From positions 1 to 64,000 of the forward strand of contig NZ_LIQF01000003.1 in assembly GCF_001418205.1 (NCBI RefSeq): DNA of 64,000 nucleotides. The letters are read 5' to 3'. The stretch is from Marinomonas fungiae. Its GTDB lineage: Bacteria > Pseudomonadota > Gammaproteobacteria > Pseudomonadales > Marinomonadaceae. This document shows, piece by piece, positions 6,833 through 16,227 of this stretch. The notes beneath the pieces are model-generated. The model searched no databases. It was not told where the DNA came from and worked only from the letters and a program-made list of their open reading frames with translations. The position numbers and the translations under genes are program-made. Position 1 is the first letter of the stretch, and each line of letters starts with the position of its first letter.

Positions 6833-9800
6833 ATGTCTGATATGAAAGTTCGCCTAAGACTGCAAGCTAAGGACGATGGTCTCAAAGCCACCGTGAAGGA
6901 TGCTGCGCAGTCTGTAGATGAGCTTTCTCAGTCATCGGAAAAACTCGATAAAGAAACCAAGCAAGCCACCGACTCACAGGATAAGTTTGGCGACAGTGCC
7001 AAAAAATCCGGTAAGAAAGTCAAAGATGCCAGCGATTCTAATGCTCAAGCGTCTAAATCTACTGCGGACTTCTCCAGTAAGCTAAAAGGTGGTGCTGTCA
7101 CTGCTGGTGTTTGGGCTGCTGCCACAGTTGCTGCAGGTGTGGCCGCCGCTGGCATGGTGGCGATTGTTCGCACCGATGCCATCCGTGAGATCAATAACCT
7201 TTCTGATACTCTAAATGTTTCCACAGCCTCCCTAACCGAGTGGCAATACGCGGCTGGCCAAATGGGCTTAGAGAGCGACAAAGTCGGTGATATTTTCAAA
7301 GACGTCAGTGACAAAGTGGGTGATTTTGTCACGACCGGCGGTGGTGAAGCGGCTGACATTTTTGAAAATCTCAACGTCCAGGTCAAAGACCTCCAAAGCC
7401 TTTCCCCCGACGAACAATTTCTCAAGATCGCGGACGCCTTAGACGATGTAAACCGCAACCAGCAGATCTTCTTTTTAGAGTCCATCGCTGACGATGCCAG
7501 CCGTTTGTTGCCATTACTGGATAACGGTGCCCAGCGCTTGATTGCCATGCGCCGTGAGGCTCAAGTCTTAGGGGTGTCCATCTCGGATATTGACGCTGAT
7601 ATCGTTAGCCAAGCTGCTGGTGAAATGAGCCGATTAAAGGCGCTAGGCGAAGGCACTGCCAATTCTCTTGCTATCGAGTTTGCGCCAATCCTATCTGCTG
7701 TATCTGGTGGAATCGTTGATTGGGTGGTTCAGGCTGGGGGCTTTCGTAATGCCATTGGCTGGGCGGTTGATGGCTCGGTATCCGCTATTGGTTTCTTGCT
7801 CGACTACGGTCGTATGGTGGAAATCTGGCTAACCGGTATCACCAGCTACGCGCTCCAATTTGCTACCTATGCGACTGAAGGCATGGACGCTTATGCGGAT
7901 GCGATCAGTAGTGTCATTAACACAGCGCTTTATCCCTTTCAGCAAGCGTACAGCTATGTCTTTGACGGTTTAGCAACGGCTATGCGTCGCGTGTCTGGTT
8001 TGGTTGGTCCTTTCTCGGATGAGTTTGAGGCCGCTGCCGATATGCTAGATGCCGCCAGTATTAAGGTGCGTGATTTTCGCGTCGAAGCGGAGGATGTTGC
8101 TCAGGTAAATGATGCGATCGCAGCATCATATCAAACCGTTAGCGATCGCCTTGCTGAGCTGCTGGAAAGTGAAGATCCGAGCGTTCTACTAAAAGAGAAC
8201 TTGGCGGATCTCCGTGCTGAAATGGAAGAAACCGCCAAAGCTAACCAGGCATTACAGGCAAGCCAAACCTCCGATACGGCCAGCAAAGCTACGATCGATG
8301 CTAATCAAAAGATCATTGACAGTCTTCGCGAAGAATTACAGCTGCTTGGTATGACCGAGCGTGAACGTGCGATCGCTCGCCAAACGAACCAACTGGATAT
8401 CAATGACAAAATTGCGCTGACGGAGACCGTTAAGGCTCAGATCGTTGAAGTTGAGGTATTGGCGGGCAAGATCTACGACCTGGGCGAAGCGCAAAAAGCC
8501 GCCGCCAAAGAACAGGAAGATTTCAAGAAACAGTTAGACGATGCCAATACGGCCGCACAGCGATTCCTGCAAGATGGCAACCTGGGGGAGATTGAAGGCC
8601 TCGAAAGTATCCAGGAGCAACTGCGGGATGCCATGAGCGTCAAAGGCATCACTTCCGATATGGAAGCAGATTTCTCTGAAGCGATCGATAAGATCCAAAG
8701 CCGTATTGGTGAGCTGAAGTTTAACAATATGGTTGATGGCCTAAGCTCTGGCATTTCGGCGCTGCAAGGGCTGACTGAACAAGGAACGGACAGCTACCAA
8801 AAAATGCAGATTGCTTTGACCGCGTTTAACGTGGTTCAAGGTGTGGCAGCCGTTCTGCATCAATTGAAAGATGGTGATCCATACACGGCATTTGCCCGTG
8901 CCGGTGCAACCTTAGCGGCTGTGGCTCAGTTAGGCGTGGCGATTAATGGTGGTGGCGGTTTGGATGTCAGTGCTCAACGCCAAGCTAGCCAAGGCACTGG
9001 CACCGTTTTAGGTGATGCGTCTGCTAAATCCGAATCCATTCTTAAGTCCAATGAGCTGATTGCCGAAGCAGTTGAAGAGATCGTGGGTATCAACCGCTCA
9101 ATGTTGGATGCGCTATTAAATCTTGAGGTATCCATTAATGGTGCTGCACTACAGATTACCCGTCGCTGGGATGATACCGTTTTGGCTCCACAGGCCGTTG
9201 AGCTGGGCGGGATTTCGTCCGTCTCCGGCTTGTTTAGCTCGATCTCTGAATCGCTCAACATCCTAGACCTTGGTGGTTTGATTGCGGATATTGCGGGTGC
9301 CAGTGTGAAAGGCAAAGATTCTGGTCTAGTCCTAGAAGCACCGAATCTAACCAATATCTCAGCGCAGTCTTACGCAACCTGGGAAGAGCGTAAAAACTGG
9401 TTGGATGATTACGATACCAAGTGGCAGTTCACCGATCTTGATCCTCAAATCACTCAACAATTACGTCTAGTGATTGGTGGCATTTCCGACAGTGTGCGTG
9501 CAGGTGCTGAGCAGTTAAACATGTCTGGCGATGCTATCGACCAGGCTATCCAGTCGTTTGCGCTAGAACGCACCTTAATTAGCTTAAAGGGCCTTACTGC
9601 TGACGAACAGCAAGAGGAACTGCAGGCTGTCTTTAGTGCCATGTTTGACGATATGTCGATGCATGTCATGCCATGGTTGGTGGAATTTCAACAAGCGGGC
9701 GAAGGTCTTGGCGAGACACTATCCCGCTTAGCGACGGAGGCTTCGGCGGTAGATAATGTCGTTGGTATGCTGGGTCTGACTTTTGGCACAGTAGACGACC

Positions 9801-11935
9801 AACTACGTGCGAAAACTAATCTGGTTTCAGCGATGGGCGGATTGGAGGAATTCGTCAGTGCTTACAGTTCCTTCTCCGATAAGTTCCTAAGCGAAGAACA
9901 GCAGTTCGCCAATGCCCGTGATCAACTACAAAGCGCCTTTGCTCAATACGATGCCATCCTTCCTGCAAGCCGTGAAGACTACTTAGCGCTGGTCCAGGCT
10001 CAAGATGCGGCCACCGATGCGGGTGCAAAAAATATCGCTAAACTGTTCGAGTTAAGCACCGCCGCCGATGAATATTACTCAATGCTCGAAGATCGTGAAG
10101 ATGAGCGACAGCAGGAAGAAGAGAGACGCTTGAGCGCTATCCAGCAGGCGGAAGAGCAACGTTTAAATGTCATAGAGCAAACCAATCAATCTGTAAATAA
10201 TTTGGTCGAGAGATGGTCTAGCCAAGAAGATGTACTAGCAGATGCGAATCTGAGAATTGAAGAGTTTAATCGCTCATTGAGCCGTAGTGGTGATCAATTT
10301 ATAGATGCTAAGCAAGAGCTACTAGATTATATCGATTCACAGGATAGTGCTTCAGAAAGTGGCCGGATTCTCATCGCAAACGCCTTAGGGCTTGCTGATG
10401 CAATTGAACAGTTGGATGCGTCAGCAATGCGTGCGACTCAGTCTTTGGACTCTGCTAGGGTTGCCCTTATTGGGGCATTAAACACCGAACTAAGTGATCT
10501 AGAGTCTGAACAGCAAGCTCTTGAAAACCAGTTATTAACTGCGAAACAAGACTACAGCCAAGTGTTACTGAAAGATATTTCCGATTTGCAGCGTATGTAT
10601 GACGGATTATCAGAGACCTTAGAAACAGCTCGAAGCAATCTAATCAACAGTTACAGGCATGAACTGGATTTAGCGAATCAAGCGTACGATCAACTCGAAC
10701 AGAACTTATTAAACGCCAAAGAAGCATTGCAACAAGCAAGAGAAGACCGTATTTCTGCACTAAATAATGAAATTCAACAGCAGAAAAACGTTCAAAATGA
10801 AGCCGAGAAAATGGCCAGCACTTGGCTAAGTTTGTCAGACCAATTAGCAAATACTAGACGAACGCTTCAGAAAGATGATGCTCTTCGGGTGGGCAATGTT
10901 CAAACTCAGTATTATAGCGGCGTTCTGTCTGATGCTTTAACCGGCAATCAGTCAGCTATCTCGGACCTACCTCGGGCAGCCACTGACTATGTGTATGAGT
11001 TAAAACAAGGGGCTGCTTCTGGCGCTGAATACCGTGAACAAATGGCTATCCTTGAGTCTCAAATTCTTTCAGTAGAAGCCCTGACATTAGATAGAAAGAC
11101 GACTCAAGAAAAGATTGCGGATGCTGCTGAACTTCAAGCCAAGCAGCTGGCTTCTACTGTTTCCGCTCTTGAGGATCAGGTGGAGCTAACTAATGGAATT
11201 CAACGCACACTCTTAACCCTAAACGCAGCAAATGATGCCTATATTACTGCACAAACAGAGTTATCAGAGTTTCAACATCTAGACAGTATTGAATATTACC
11301 AAACTGAAATTGAGCGATTGGAGGCTGGAAACAAAAGCCTCATCAGCATAGATGAAGCTCAATTAGCCTATAATAAGGCATCGTTGGCATTGGTTGACTC
11401 ACATCACAAAGAGCAAATTGAGGCGCTAGAAGACGAGAGAGATGCTCTAGAAGGGATCGATGACTCGGTTGTGTCATTAGATAATGCACGATCGCAATAT
11501 GAGCGAGCCAATTTGAGTTTGGTGGCATCAAATCATGCAACGCAAATGGATATGCTACGCAATCAGTTGAACTACTTACAGCAAATTAATAGTGGACAAA
11601 CCACATTGGCTGAGGCGCTTGCAGCGTATTCGTCTCTTGGGGGAGGTGCTCTACCAAAATTTGCCAATGGTGGCATTGCGTCTGGGCCAGTGAGTGGTTA
11701 CCCAGTTGAATTGCACGGAGTAGAAGCAGTCGTACCTCTTCGAAATGGGGCCATCCCCGTCAATATCTCTAGCACTAAATCTAATGATGTATTGCTAACT
11801 CAAGTCTTAAATGAGTTAGCCAGTCTTCGCAAAGACCATAACAATGCAGGCCATGAGCAGAAGAAGGCTATCGATAAACTGAATGCGATGACCAGCAAAT
11901 GGGATCAATTAGGGCTTAAGGTGAAAAGCGCATGA
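6833..11935 (+). CDS. Tail tape measure protein (1700 residues)
   Basis: The longest gene in the window, in the position of the tape measure. The N-terminus is coiled coil (residues 1-80). A hydrophobic stretch follows around 88-112 (alanine/valine-rich, ending GMVAIVRT), then long helical regions rich in Gln, Glu and Ala. The C-terminus has LPKFANGGIASGPVSGYPVE followed by HGVEAVVPL, a common tape measure ending. Residues ~1490-1600 hold three imperfect ~45-residue coiled-coil repeats built on an 'xxIExLE....L..I......A...Y..A.L.L' pattern. Base composition changes visibly near nt 10085 (residue ~1085): upstream is GC-richer like the head genes, downstream AT-richer like the fibre genes. That suggests a recombination point within the gene. 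The stop overlaps the next start (ATGA). Confidence 0.88.
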   Translation: MSDMKVRLRLQAKDDGLKATVKDAAQSVDELSQSSEKLDKETKQATDSQDKFGDSAKKSGKKVKDASDSNAQASKSTADFSSKLKGGAVTAGVWAAATVAAGVAAAGMVAIVRTDAIREINNLSDTLNVSTASLTEWQYAAGQMGLESDKVGDIFKDVSDKVGDFVTTGGGEAADIFENLNVQVKDLQSLSPDEQFLKIADALDDVNRNQQIFFLESIADDASRLLPLLDNGAQRLIAMRREAQVLGVSISDIDADIVSQAAGEMSRLKALGEGTANSLAIEFAPILSAVSGGIVDWVVQAGGFRNAIGWAVDGSVSAIGFLLDYGRMVEIWLTGITSYALQFATYATEGMDAYADAISSVINTALYPFQQAYSYVFDGLATAMRRVSGLVGPFSDEFEAAADMLDAASIKVRDFRVEAEDVAQVNDAIAASYQTVSDRLAELLESEDPSVLLKENLADLRAEMEETAKANQALQASQTSDTASKATIDANQKIIDSLREELQLLGMTERERAIARQTNQLDINDKIALTETVKAQIVEVEVLAGKIYDLGEAQKAAAKEQEDFKKQLDDANTAAQRFLQDGNLGEIEGLESIQEQLRDAMSVKGITSDMEADFSEAIDKIQSRIGELKFNNMVDGLSSGISALQGLTEQGTDSYQKMQIALTAFNVVQGVAAVLHQLKDGDPYTAFARAGATLAAVAQLGVAINGGGGLDVSAQRQASQGTGTVLGDASAKSESILKSNELIAEAVEEIVGINRSMLDALLNLEVSINGAALQITRRWDDTVLAPQAVELGGISSVSGLFSSISESLNILDLGGLIADIAGASVKGKDSGLVLEAPNLTNISAQSYATWEERKNWLDDYDTKWQFTDLDPQITQQLRLVIGGISDSVRAGAEQLNMSGDAIDQAIQSFALERTLISLKGLTADEQQEELQAVFSAMFDDMSMHVMPWLVEFQQAGEGLGETLSRLATEASAVDNVVGMLGLTFGTVDDQLRAKTNLVSAMGGLEEFVSAYSSFSDKFLSEEQQFANARDQLQSAFAQYDAILPASREDYLALVQAQDAATDAGAKNIAKLFELSTAADEYYSMLEDREDERQQEEERRLSAIQQAEEQRLNVIEQTNQSVNNLVERWSSQEDVLADANLRIEEFNRSLSRSGDQFIDAKQELLDYIDSQDSASESGRILIANALGLADAIEQLDASAMRATQSLDSARVALIGALNTELSDLESEQQALENQLLTAKQDYSQVLLKDISDLQRMYDGLSETLETARSNLINSYRHELDLANQAYDQLEQNLLNAKEALQQAREDRISALNNEIQQQKNVQNEAEKMASTWLSLSDQLANTRRTLQKDDALRVGNVQTQYYSGVLSDALTGNQSAISDLPRAATDYVYELKQGAASGAEYREQMAILESQILSVEALTLDRKTTQEKIADAAELQAKQLASTVSALEDQVELTNGIQRTLLTLNAANDAYITAQTELSEFQHLDSIEYYQTEIERLEAGNKSLISIDEAQLAYNKASLALVDSHHKEQIEALEDERDALEGIDDSVVSLDNARSQYERANLSLVASNHATQMDMLRNQLNYLQQINSGQTTLAEALAAYSSLGGGALPKFANGGIASGPVSGYPVELHGVEAVVPLRNGAIPVNISSTKSNDVLLTQVLNELASLRKDHNNAGHEQKKAIDKLNAMTSKWDQLGLKVKSA

Positions 11936-12837
11936 GAATTATAAAGCCGATAAAGCCCCAAAATATTGAAACGAATGTTGCGAGCGAATATGAACTTTGG
12001 GCACCAGAAGAAGCGATTCCAGCTGGTCAATATCGACGTGCTTTGGATAGGAATGGTATCGAGCGGGTTTATTACGCGAAAGCTAACAATACTAACAAGA
12101 ATCCCGTGGACAACGTTGCCATTTGGTCAGAGGTAAAACCGACTGTCTCCTATGCTATGTTTGATGGCTATGTGGACACCTTAACTCAGAATGAAGAACT
12201 AATACACGTTAAGTTCTTAGTATCTAAAGCGTCGTATTTATGTCTATTCGGCTTAGAAGCCGAAGATGTTCAGATCATCACACGTAAAGATGGGGTCATT
12301 ATTGGTAATGATGCCCTTAGCCTTTTAATCAAAGGTGAACGTGATAGCCCTTTGGCGTTTTGCTTTGGTGAAAATGAGTTTCGTCGCACCTTAATTCATC
12401 CTATCCCAGGCCTGTACAAAAGCGTTGAGTTAGAAATCTTTATTAAAACGTCACCAGGATACACAGCAAAATGTGGTTTTTGTACGCCAGGATGGGCAAT
12501 TCCTATTGGAATAACTGAATGGGGGTTCAACGTTTCGATTGATGATTACTCCGGAAACTATGTGAATGACTTTGGCGAAAATGCGTTTGAGAGACGGCCT
12601 TGGTCTAAGCCTATGGATCTCGACATCATCATACCTACGTTGCCAGATGGCCGAGAAGCCGATCGAGTTTATCGACAGTTGACTGATTTGCGATCAACAC
12701 CATTGGTCATTGATGCAAATAACGAGAGCACAGATCGAGAGTTGCTCATTACTCTTGGATATTACGCAAAGGTAGCCATGTCATCGGTTTACGTAGGTGA
12801 GACACGACTAAGCTTAGAGATTAAGGGGATCATTTAA
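11932..12837 (+). CDS. Putative distal tail / baseplate structural protein
   Basis: A 301-residue protein translationally coupled to the tape measure (ATGA overlap) and to the next gene (TAATG overlap). I do not recognise a named family. The N-terminal ~130 residues contain YELWAPEEAIPAGQYRRALD and VDNVAIWSEVKPTVSYAMFD, a carbohydrate-binding-like beta pattern. The middle has a CGFCTPGWAIPIG stretch with two close cysteines. The C-terminus (ADRVYRQLTDLRSTPLVIDA) resembles strand/helix patterns of distal tail hubs. By position directly after the tape measure it should cap the tail tip. Confidence is good for a virion structural gene and low for the exact role. Confidence 0.6.
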   Translation: MRIIKPIKPQNIETNVASEYELWAPEEAIPAGQYRRALDRNGIERVYYAKANNTNKNPVDNVAIWSEVKPTVSYAMFDGYVDTLTQNEELIHVKFLVSKASYLCLFGLEAEDVQIITRKDGVIIGNDALSLLIKGERDSPLAFCFGENEFRRTLIHPIPGLYKSVELEIFIKTSPGYTAKCGFCTPGWAIPIGITEWGFNVSIDDYSGNYVNDFGENAFERRPWSKPMDLDIIIPTLPDGREADRVYRQLTDLRSTPLVIDANNESTDRELLITLGYYAKVAMSSVYVGETRLSLEIKGII

Positions 12838-13559
12838 TGTCAGAAATTAATGACGAAAACTATCAGATCGAAACCCGTCTACAGGAAATGGGGCCATCGC
12901 CATCACCTAGCCGTCCTAGGCTATTTGAAGATGAGATGTATAACATGCTGGAGCAATTTGAGGCGCTTCCAGAAAATTATAATGCTCTCATATCTGAACT
13001 AAATAATGGTTTTTCTTGGGTGAGTAGCCAGCTTACGAAGGTCTCACAAGAGCGTGATACTGTTGAGAACATCAAGTCTCAAACAACTCAAGAGCGCGAA
13101 AGTGCGCAAAACGCCAGATCTGCAGCACAAGAGTATGCCAACAGTCCGACTGAAATAGAAAGTGGTGTCTGGTCGTCCATGATGTGGGCGATAGGCTCCA
13201 TAGTGAACGGTTCATCTAAAGCGTGGGCAACACAGCTAGATACACCTGTTAAAGACGATTTATGGAGCTCTGCTGCATACGCACATGGAAGTATTCCAAA
13301 TGGGTCCTCAAAATTCTGGCGAGATCAAACTGTTCTAGAGTTTGAAAAGACGAAAAGTGAACGAGAAGCCACCGAAGTCGTTGCTGCGGCGTACGGTGCT
13401 GCAGTCGGTTTACCATCGACTCTAAATAATGATGGCAAAGTTTTAGGTCTTAAAAATGGTTTGCCAGCTTGGGTTGATGGGGGCCTAAGAGTTATATTTT
13501 CGACACAAGTGAGACCATTCAAGCTGCAGAGAGTGCGCTTGAGTTGCCGATCACATTGA
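12837..13559 (+). CDS. Tail fibre protein, N-terminal part (frame lost at a G run)
   Basis: The first ~215 residues look like a phage fibre shaft. There is a coiled-coil stretch (ERDTVENIKSQTTQERESAQ), then two related modules around WSSMMWAIGSIVNGSSKAWA and WSSAAYAHGSIPNGSSKFWR, the 'xxAxAxGSxxNGSxxxW' repeat seen in fibres, and finally GLKNGLPAWVDGG. After this the frame turns into a nonsense tail ending CRSH. One extra G in the run GGGGG at 13479-13483 would continue directly as PKSYIFDTSETIQAAESAL into the next frame, giving one protein of about 763 residues to 15127. Either the gene is broken, phase-variable at this run, or a base was lost in sequencing. Confidence 0.7.
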   Translation: MSEINDENYQIETRLQEMGPSPSPSRPRLFEDEMYNMLEQFEALPENYNALISELNNGFSWVSSQLTKVSQERDTVENIKSQTTQERESAQNARSAAQEYANSPTEIESGVWSSMMWAIGSIVNGSSKAWATQLDTPVKDDLWSSAAYAHGSIPNGSSKFWRDQTVLEFEKTKSEREATEVVAAAYGAAVGLPSTLNNDGKVLGLKNGLPAWVDGGLRVIFSTQVRPFKLQRVRLSCRSH

Positions 13560-15127
13560 TGAGCGCAGGTGCTGGCTTCTTTTATTCCTTTGACAGCGAG
13601 CACTGGGAATTTTCCACGGGGCATGCATTTAAGTTGAGTGGTAATTTATATCTAGGCGGAGCAATCGGTTTTGGTGCGATTAGAAAACTAGATGTACCGA
13701 TTCCAGCAACCTCATCTAGTTTATTTGCTGGGTTACGCAGCAATGGCGATCTCTACTATTCGAGTGGGAATATTTTTTACAGAGATAGCCCTGATGGTCC
13801 GGTGTCTTCTGTTAGTTTTGGCTCATCAAAAGCAAAGCAAATGCACTCTGCATTTATTTTCAACGATGAACCATTCTCTATTCATAACGATGGTCGAGTA
13901 ATGCGTTATCTGGAGGGAGATTTATCCAACCCTGAAGAGTCATTTCACCGTTACCCATTTGCTGGTATTGCTGGCGCAACTCGGATTGATGCAAGCATTT
14001 ATAACATTATTCCAAGGGATGGAATTGGTAGCGGAAATGCGTGTTGCTATAAAGATAATGGCTTTACTCGTTATAGTGTTGGTGCAGAAGGACTATTGGA
14101 GAAAATGTCTCTTACACAGCCGTATCAGCCTGAAAGTGGTCTAGTCGTTGCTCGGATCTATCTTGAAACCGATGTCGGTACTAGCTTAGGTATTCTAAGG
14201 GGAATTGATGTATCGCTAGATGGTCTGCGTTTTTACATCTTAGATGGTGGTAATGATCGAGTTTACCGATATGAGACGACAACTTCAGGCGATATTTTTC
14301 AGCTTGCATACCACTCCCATGCAGTAACTAGTGGATCATTAACTCCCTATGGCCCCTTGCTGGTCGCTAATGATGAGTCGTCATATATCTTCAATGCTTA
14401 TGATGATGGTGATGTTCGAAAGATCTTGCTGTCTGTTCCTGGGGATTTAAGTGCCTACCTTACGCAGCAGAATTTAGACATATCCGGTTACTTTGATTAT
14501 TTACCCAGTGTTTGTGTTGCAGGAAATGGTCTTTATATCTTCGGGCGAAGTGATGTCAATCATTTATCAAGGTACACACTCGATGAACTGGGGGATGTCC
14601 GGTCGGCTAACCTTAATTCCAAGCAATCCATTGATTTATCATCTTATGCTGGGGTGTCACCCTCTAACCTGGTGAGCATTTCTGACGATGGCACAAGATT
14701 GTATTTTAACAATGGCTGGATTATGCAGCTTTCAGCTGCTTGGGACTTGGAGTCCACCATCACGGTATACAATTCAGCAGATGGCACTAAGCCCTACGTG
14801 CTGACAAAATGGAATGCCAGTACTGGTGAAGTGCAAAATACTTATCCGATAGATGAGAATATTCGCTACTTAAATAGGATTGATGACACAACAGTGTTTG
14901 GGGTAATTGGCAAAGATTTTGTTTCTTATGACTATGTGAATAATCAAAGGCTATCGACATATGAAGCTAATGCCTACAGCCCCAGCAGTACGCCCACTGT
15001 TAAAGGTATTTTTCTTAATGACGAGAGCCAGATAGTGTCAGCGATTTCAGGTATAGAAGGTGCTCAAAATACTCTCTATGCATTTGATGGGGCGTTTAGC
15101 GTGACTATGTTTGGAGGTAACGTATGA
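13544..15127 (+). CDS. Tail fibre / receptor-binding protein, C-terminal part
   Basis: The coding frame really begins upstream, at about 13481, as the continuation of the preceding gene in another frame. The first start-like codon inside it is TTG 13544, without a ribosome-binding site. Its ~530 residues are rich in beta strands, with repeated 'Sxdg.r.y.l....d.v..y' units (for example GIDVSLDGLRFYILDGGND and VSISDDGTRLYFNNG). This suggests a WD/NHL-like beta-propeller tip that contacts the host surface. It is AT-rich compared with the head genes. The end overlaps the next start as ATGA, so it was translated as part of the tail operon until recently, if not still. Confidence 0.6.
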   Translation: MPITLMSAGAGFFYSFDSEHWEFSTGHAFKLSGNLYLGGAIGFGAIRKLDVPIPATSSSLFAGLRSNGDLYYSSGNIFYRDSPDGPVSSVSFGSSKAKQMHSAFIFNDEPFSIHNDGRVMRYLEGDLSNPEESFHRYPFAGIAGATRIDASIYNIIPRDGIGSGNACCYKDNGFTRYSVGAEGLLEKMSLTQPYQPESGLVVARIYLETDVGTSLGILRGIDVSLDGLRFYILDGGNDRVYRYETTTSGDIFQLAYHSHAVTSGSLTPYGPLLVANDESSYIFNAYDDGDVRKILLSVPGDLSAYLTQQNLDISGYFDYLPSVCVAGNGLYIFGRSDVNHLSRYTLDELGDVRSANLNSKQSIDLSSYAGVSPSNLVSISDDGTRLYFNNGWIMQLSAAWDLESTITVYNSADGTKPYVLTKWNASTGEVQNTYPIDENIRYLNRIDDTTVFGVIGKDFVSYDYVNNQRLSTYEANAYSPSSTPTVKGIFLNDESQIVSAISGIEGAQNTLYAFDGAFSVTMFGGNV

Positions 15128-15750
15128 CGACGTTAGTGCAAATTCACTACACAGAACAGCCCGCCTCAGAAGGTATTAGGCGAGAATATGAACATCCACT
15201 TGGCAACTACATCGCTTTACATCAGGGTGTTGGTTTCGTAGTGGCTGAATATGAGCGTCAGCCATCAAACGCGGCTAAAATAGTGGACAATTTAGATGTT
15301 CTTCTTCCTTTAAGTGAACGCAAAAAGAGATTGTTACAAAGAGTTTCAGAACGCTATGCTGAGCTAATTTCGGAAGCGAATTGTGATACAGGGTTAGGTT
15401 TTCGAGTTAATAGCGGATACACAAACCTGACTGACTTTAGGGAATGTGCGTTGCTGTATGATGACTTTTCGTCTGATCCAGATACGTTTAGACAGAGCAA
15501 GAGAAAGGAGCTGGTTGATCAGGCAGAGTCGTACTTCGTGATCACAAACAGCGACATCTTTATCAAACTGCGAGACTTCAATAATAACTTCCTACAGCTC
15601 ACGCGCTCTGAGTTATCGCATGTAATTGACTCAATTGTGGCTTGGGGCTTCGCAATGAAAGCCCATAAGTGGATGCTAGAAGCCGCCATAACATCAGCCG
15701 ATATTGTTACGATTGATAATATTCAAGTTTCACATGGATGGCCTCAGTAA
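15124..15750 (+). CDS. Putative tail fibre assembly/accessory protein
   Basis: A 208-residue protein following the fibre gene with an ATGA overlap. It is not clearly related to a family I can name. The C-terminal ~100 residues (GLGFRVNSGYTNLTDFRE, then FVITNSDIFIKLRDFNNNFL and SIVAWGFAMKAHKWMLEAAI) resemble the DUF4376-like half of fibre assembly proteins. In those, residues contact a 'd.D.n.h.lt....l....' loop. No signal peptide or membrane segment is seen. Position argues for a chaperone or a cap of the fibre. The assignment is tentative. Confidence 0.5.
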   Translation: MTTLVQIHYTEQPASEGIRREYEHPLGNYIALHQGVGFVVAEYERQPSNAAKIVDNLDVLLPLSERKKRLLQRVSERYAELISEANCDTGLGFRVNSGYTNLTDFRECALLYDDFSSDPDTFRQSKRKELVDQAESYFVITNSDIFIKLRDFNNNFLQLTRSELSHVIDSIVAWGFAMKAHKWMLEAAITSADIVTIDNIQVSHGWPQ

Positions 15751-16157
15751 TGCTGAATCTATATGTATTGGAGCAAGACTTTGAACTGGAGCACCCTAAA
15801 CTTGAAGGGATTAGTTTTCATAACGAATGGTGCAGTCTTTCAAATGGTAAGTTGACCATCAAGAAAGGCTATTCCCACGATGGTTGCAGTCCGAAGTTTA
15901 GTGTATTGGGATTGATCGTAATCGGAGTGCCGGATGGGCATCTAATAAATAACAAGCCAATTACATACAACGCAAGCTTAGTTCATGACTGCTTCTGTCA
16001 ATTTCGTGATGTGATACCAATAACCAAATCGATAGTAGTCGAAATTTTCAGCGACATGCTTAAGGAGGCTAAATTTGCTTTGAGAAAGATATATGTTAAA
16101 GCCGTCGACTTGTATGGCCCGCAGGAGTTCTATGGGGATCGGATTGCTCATGGCTGA
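15738..16157 (+). CDS. DUF1353-like phage protein
   Basis: A 139-residue protein with YSHDGCSPKFSVLGL, then ASLVHDCFCQF and, near the end, YVKAVDLYGPQEF. This order (an opening DG.SP loop, a central HD helix, and a terminal Val-x-x-x-Gly helix) is that of DUF1353, a small family frequent near the tail and lysis end of phages. Members have no established activity; the paired His-Asp suggests a hydrolase-like pocket, which is inference. The alternative start ATG 15750 forms a TAATG overlap with the previous stop, like other junctions in this operon, and may be the real one. Confidence 0.55.
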   Translation: MASVMLNLYVLEQDFELEHPKLEGISFHNEWCSLSNGKLTIKKGYSHDGCSPKFSVLGLIVIGVPDGHLINNKPITYNASLVHDCFCQFRDVIPITKSIVVEIFSDMLKEAKFALRKIYVKAVDLYGPQEFYGDRIAHG

Positions 16158-16227
16158 ATGACTTGGGTAAAATGAAATTCCGTTTCAAGTTGTCTAAGAT
16201 AAAACGGCATAAAACAAAGGATTGTAT

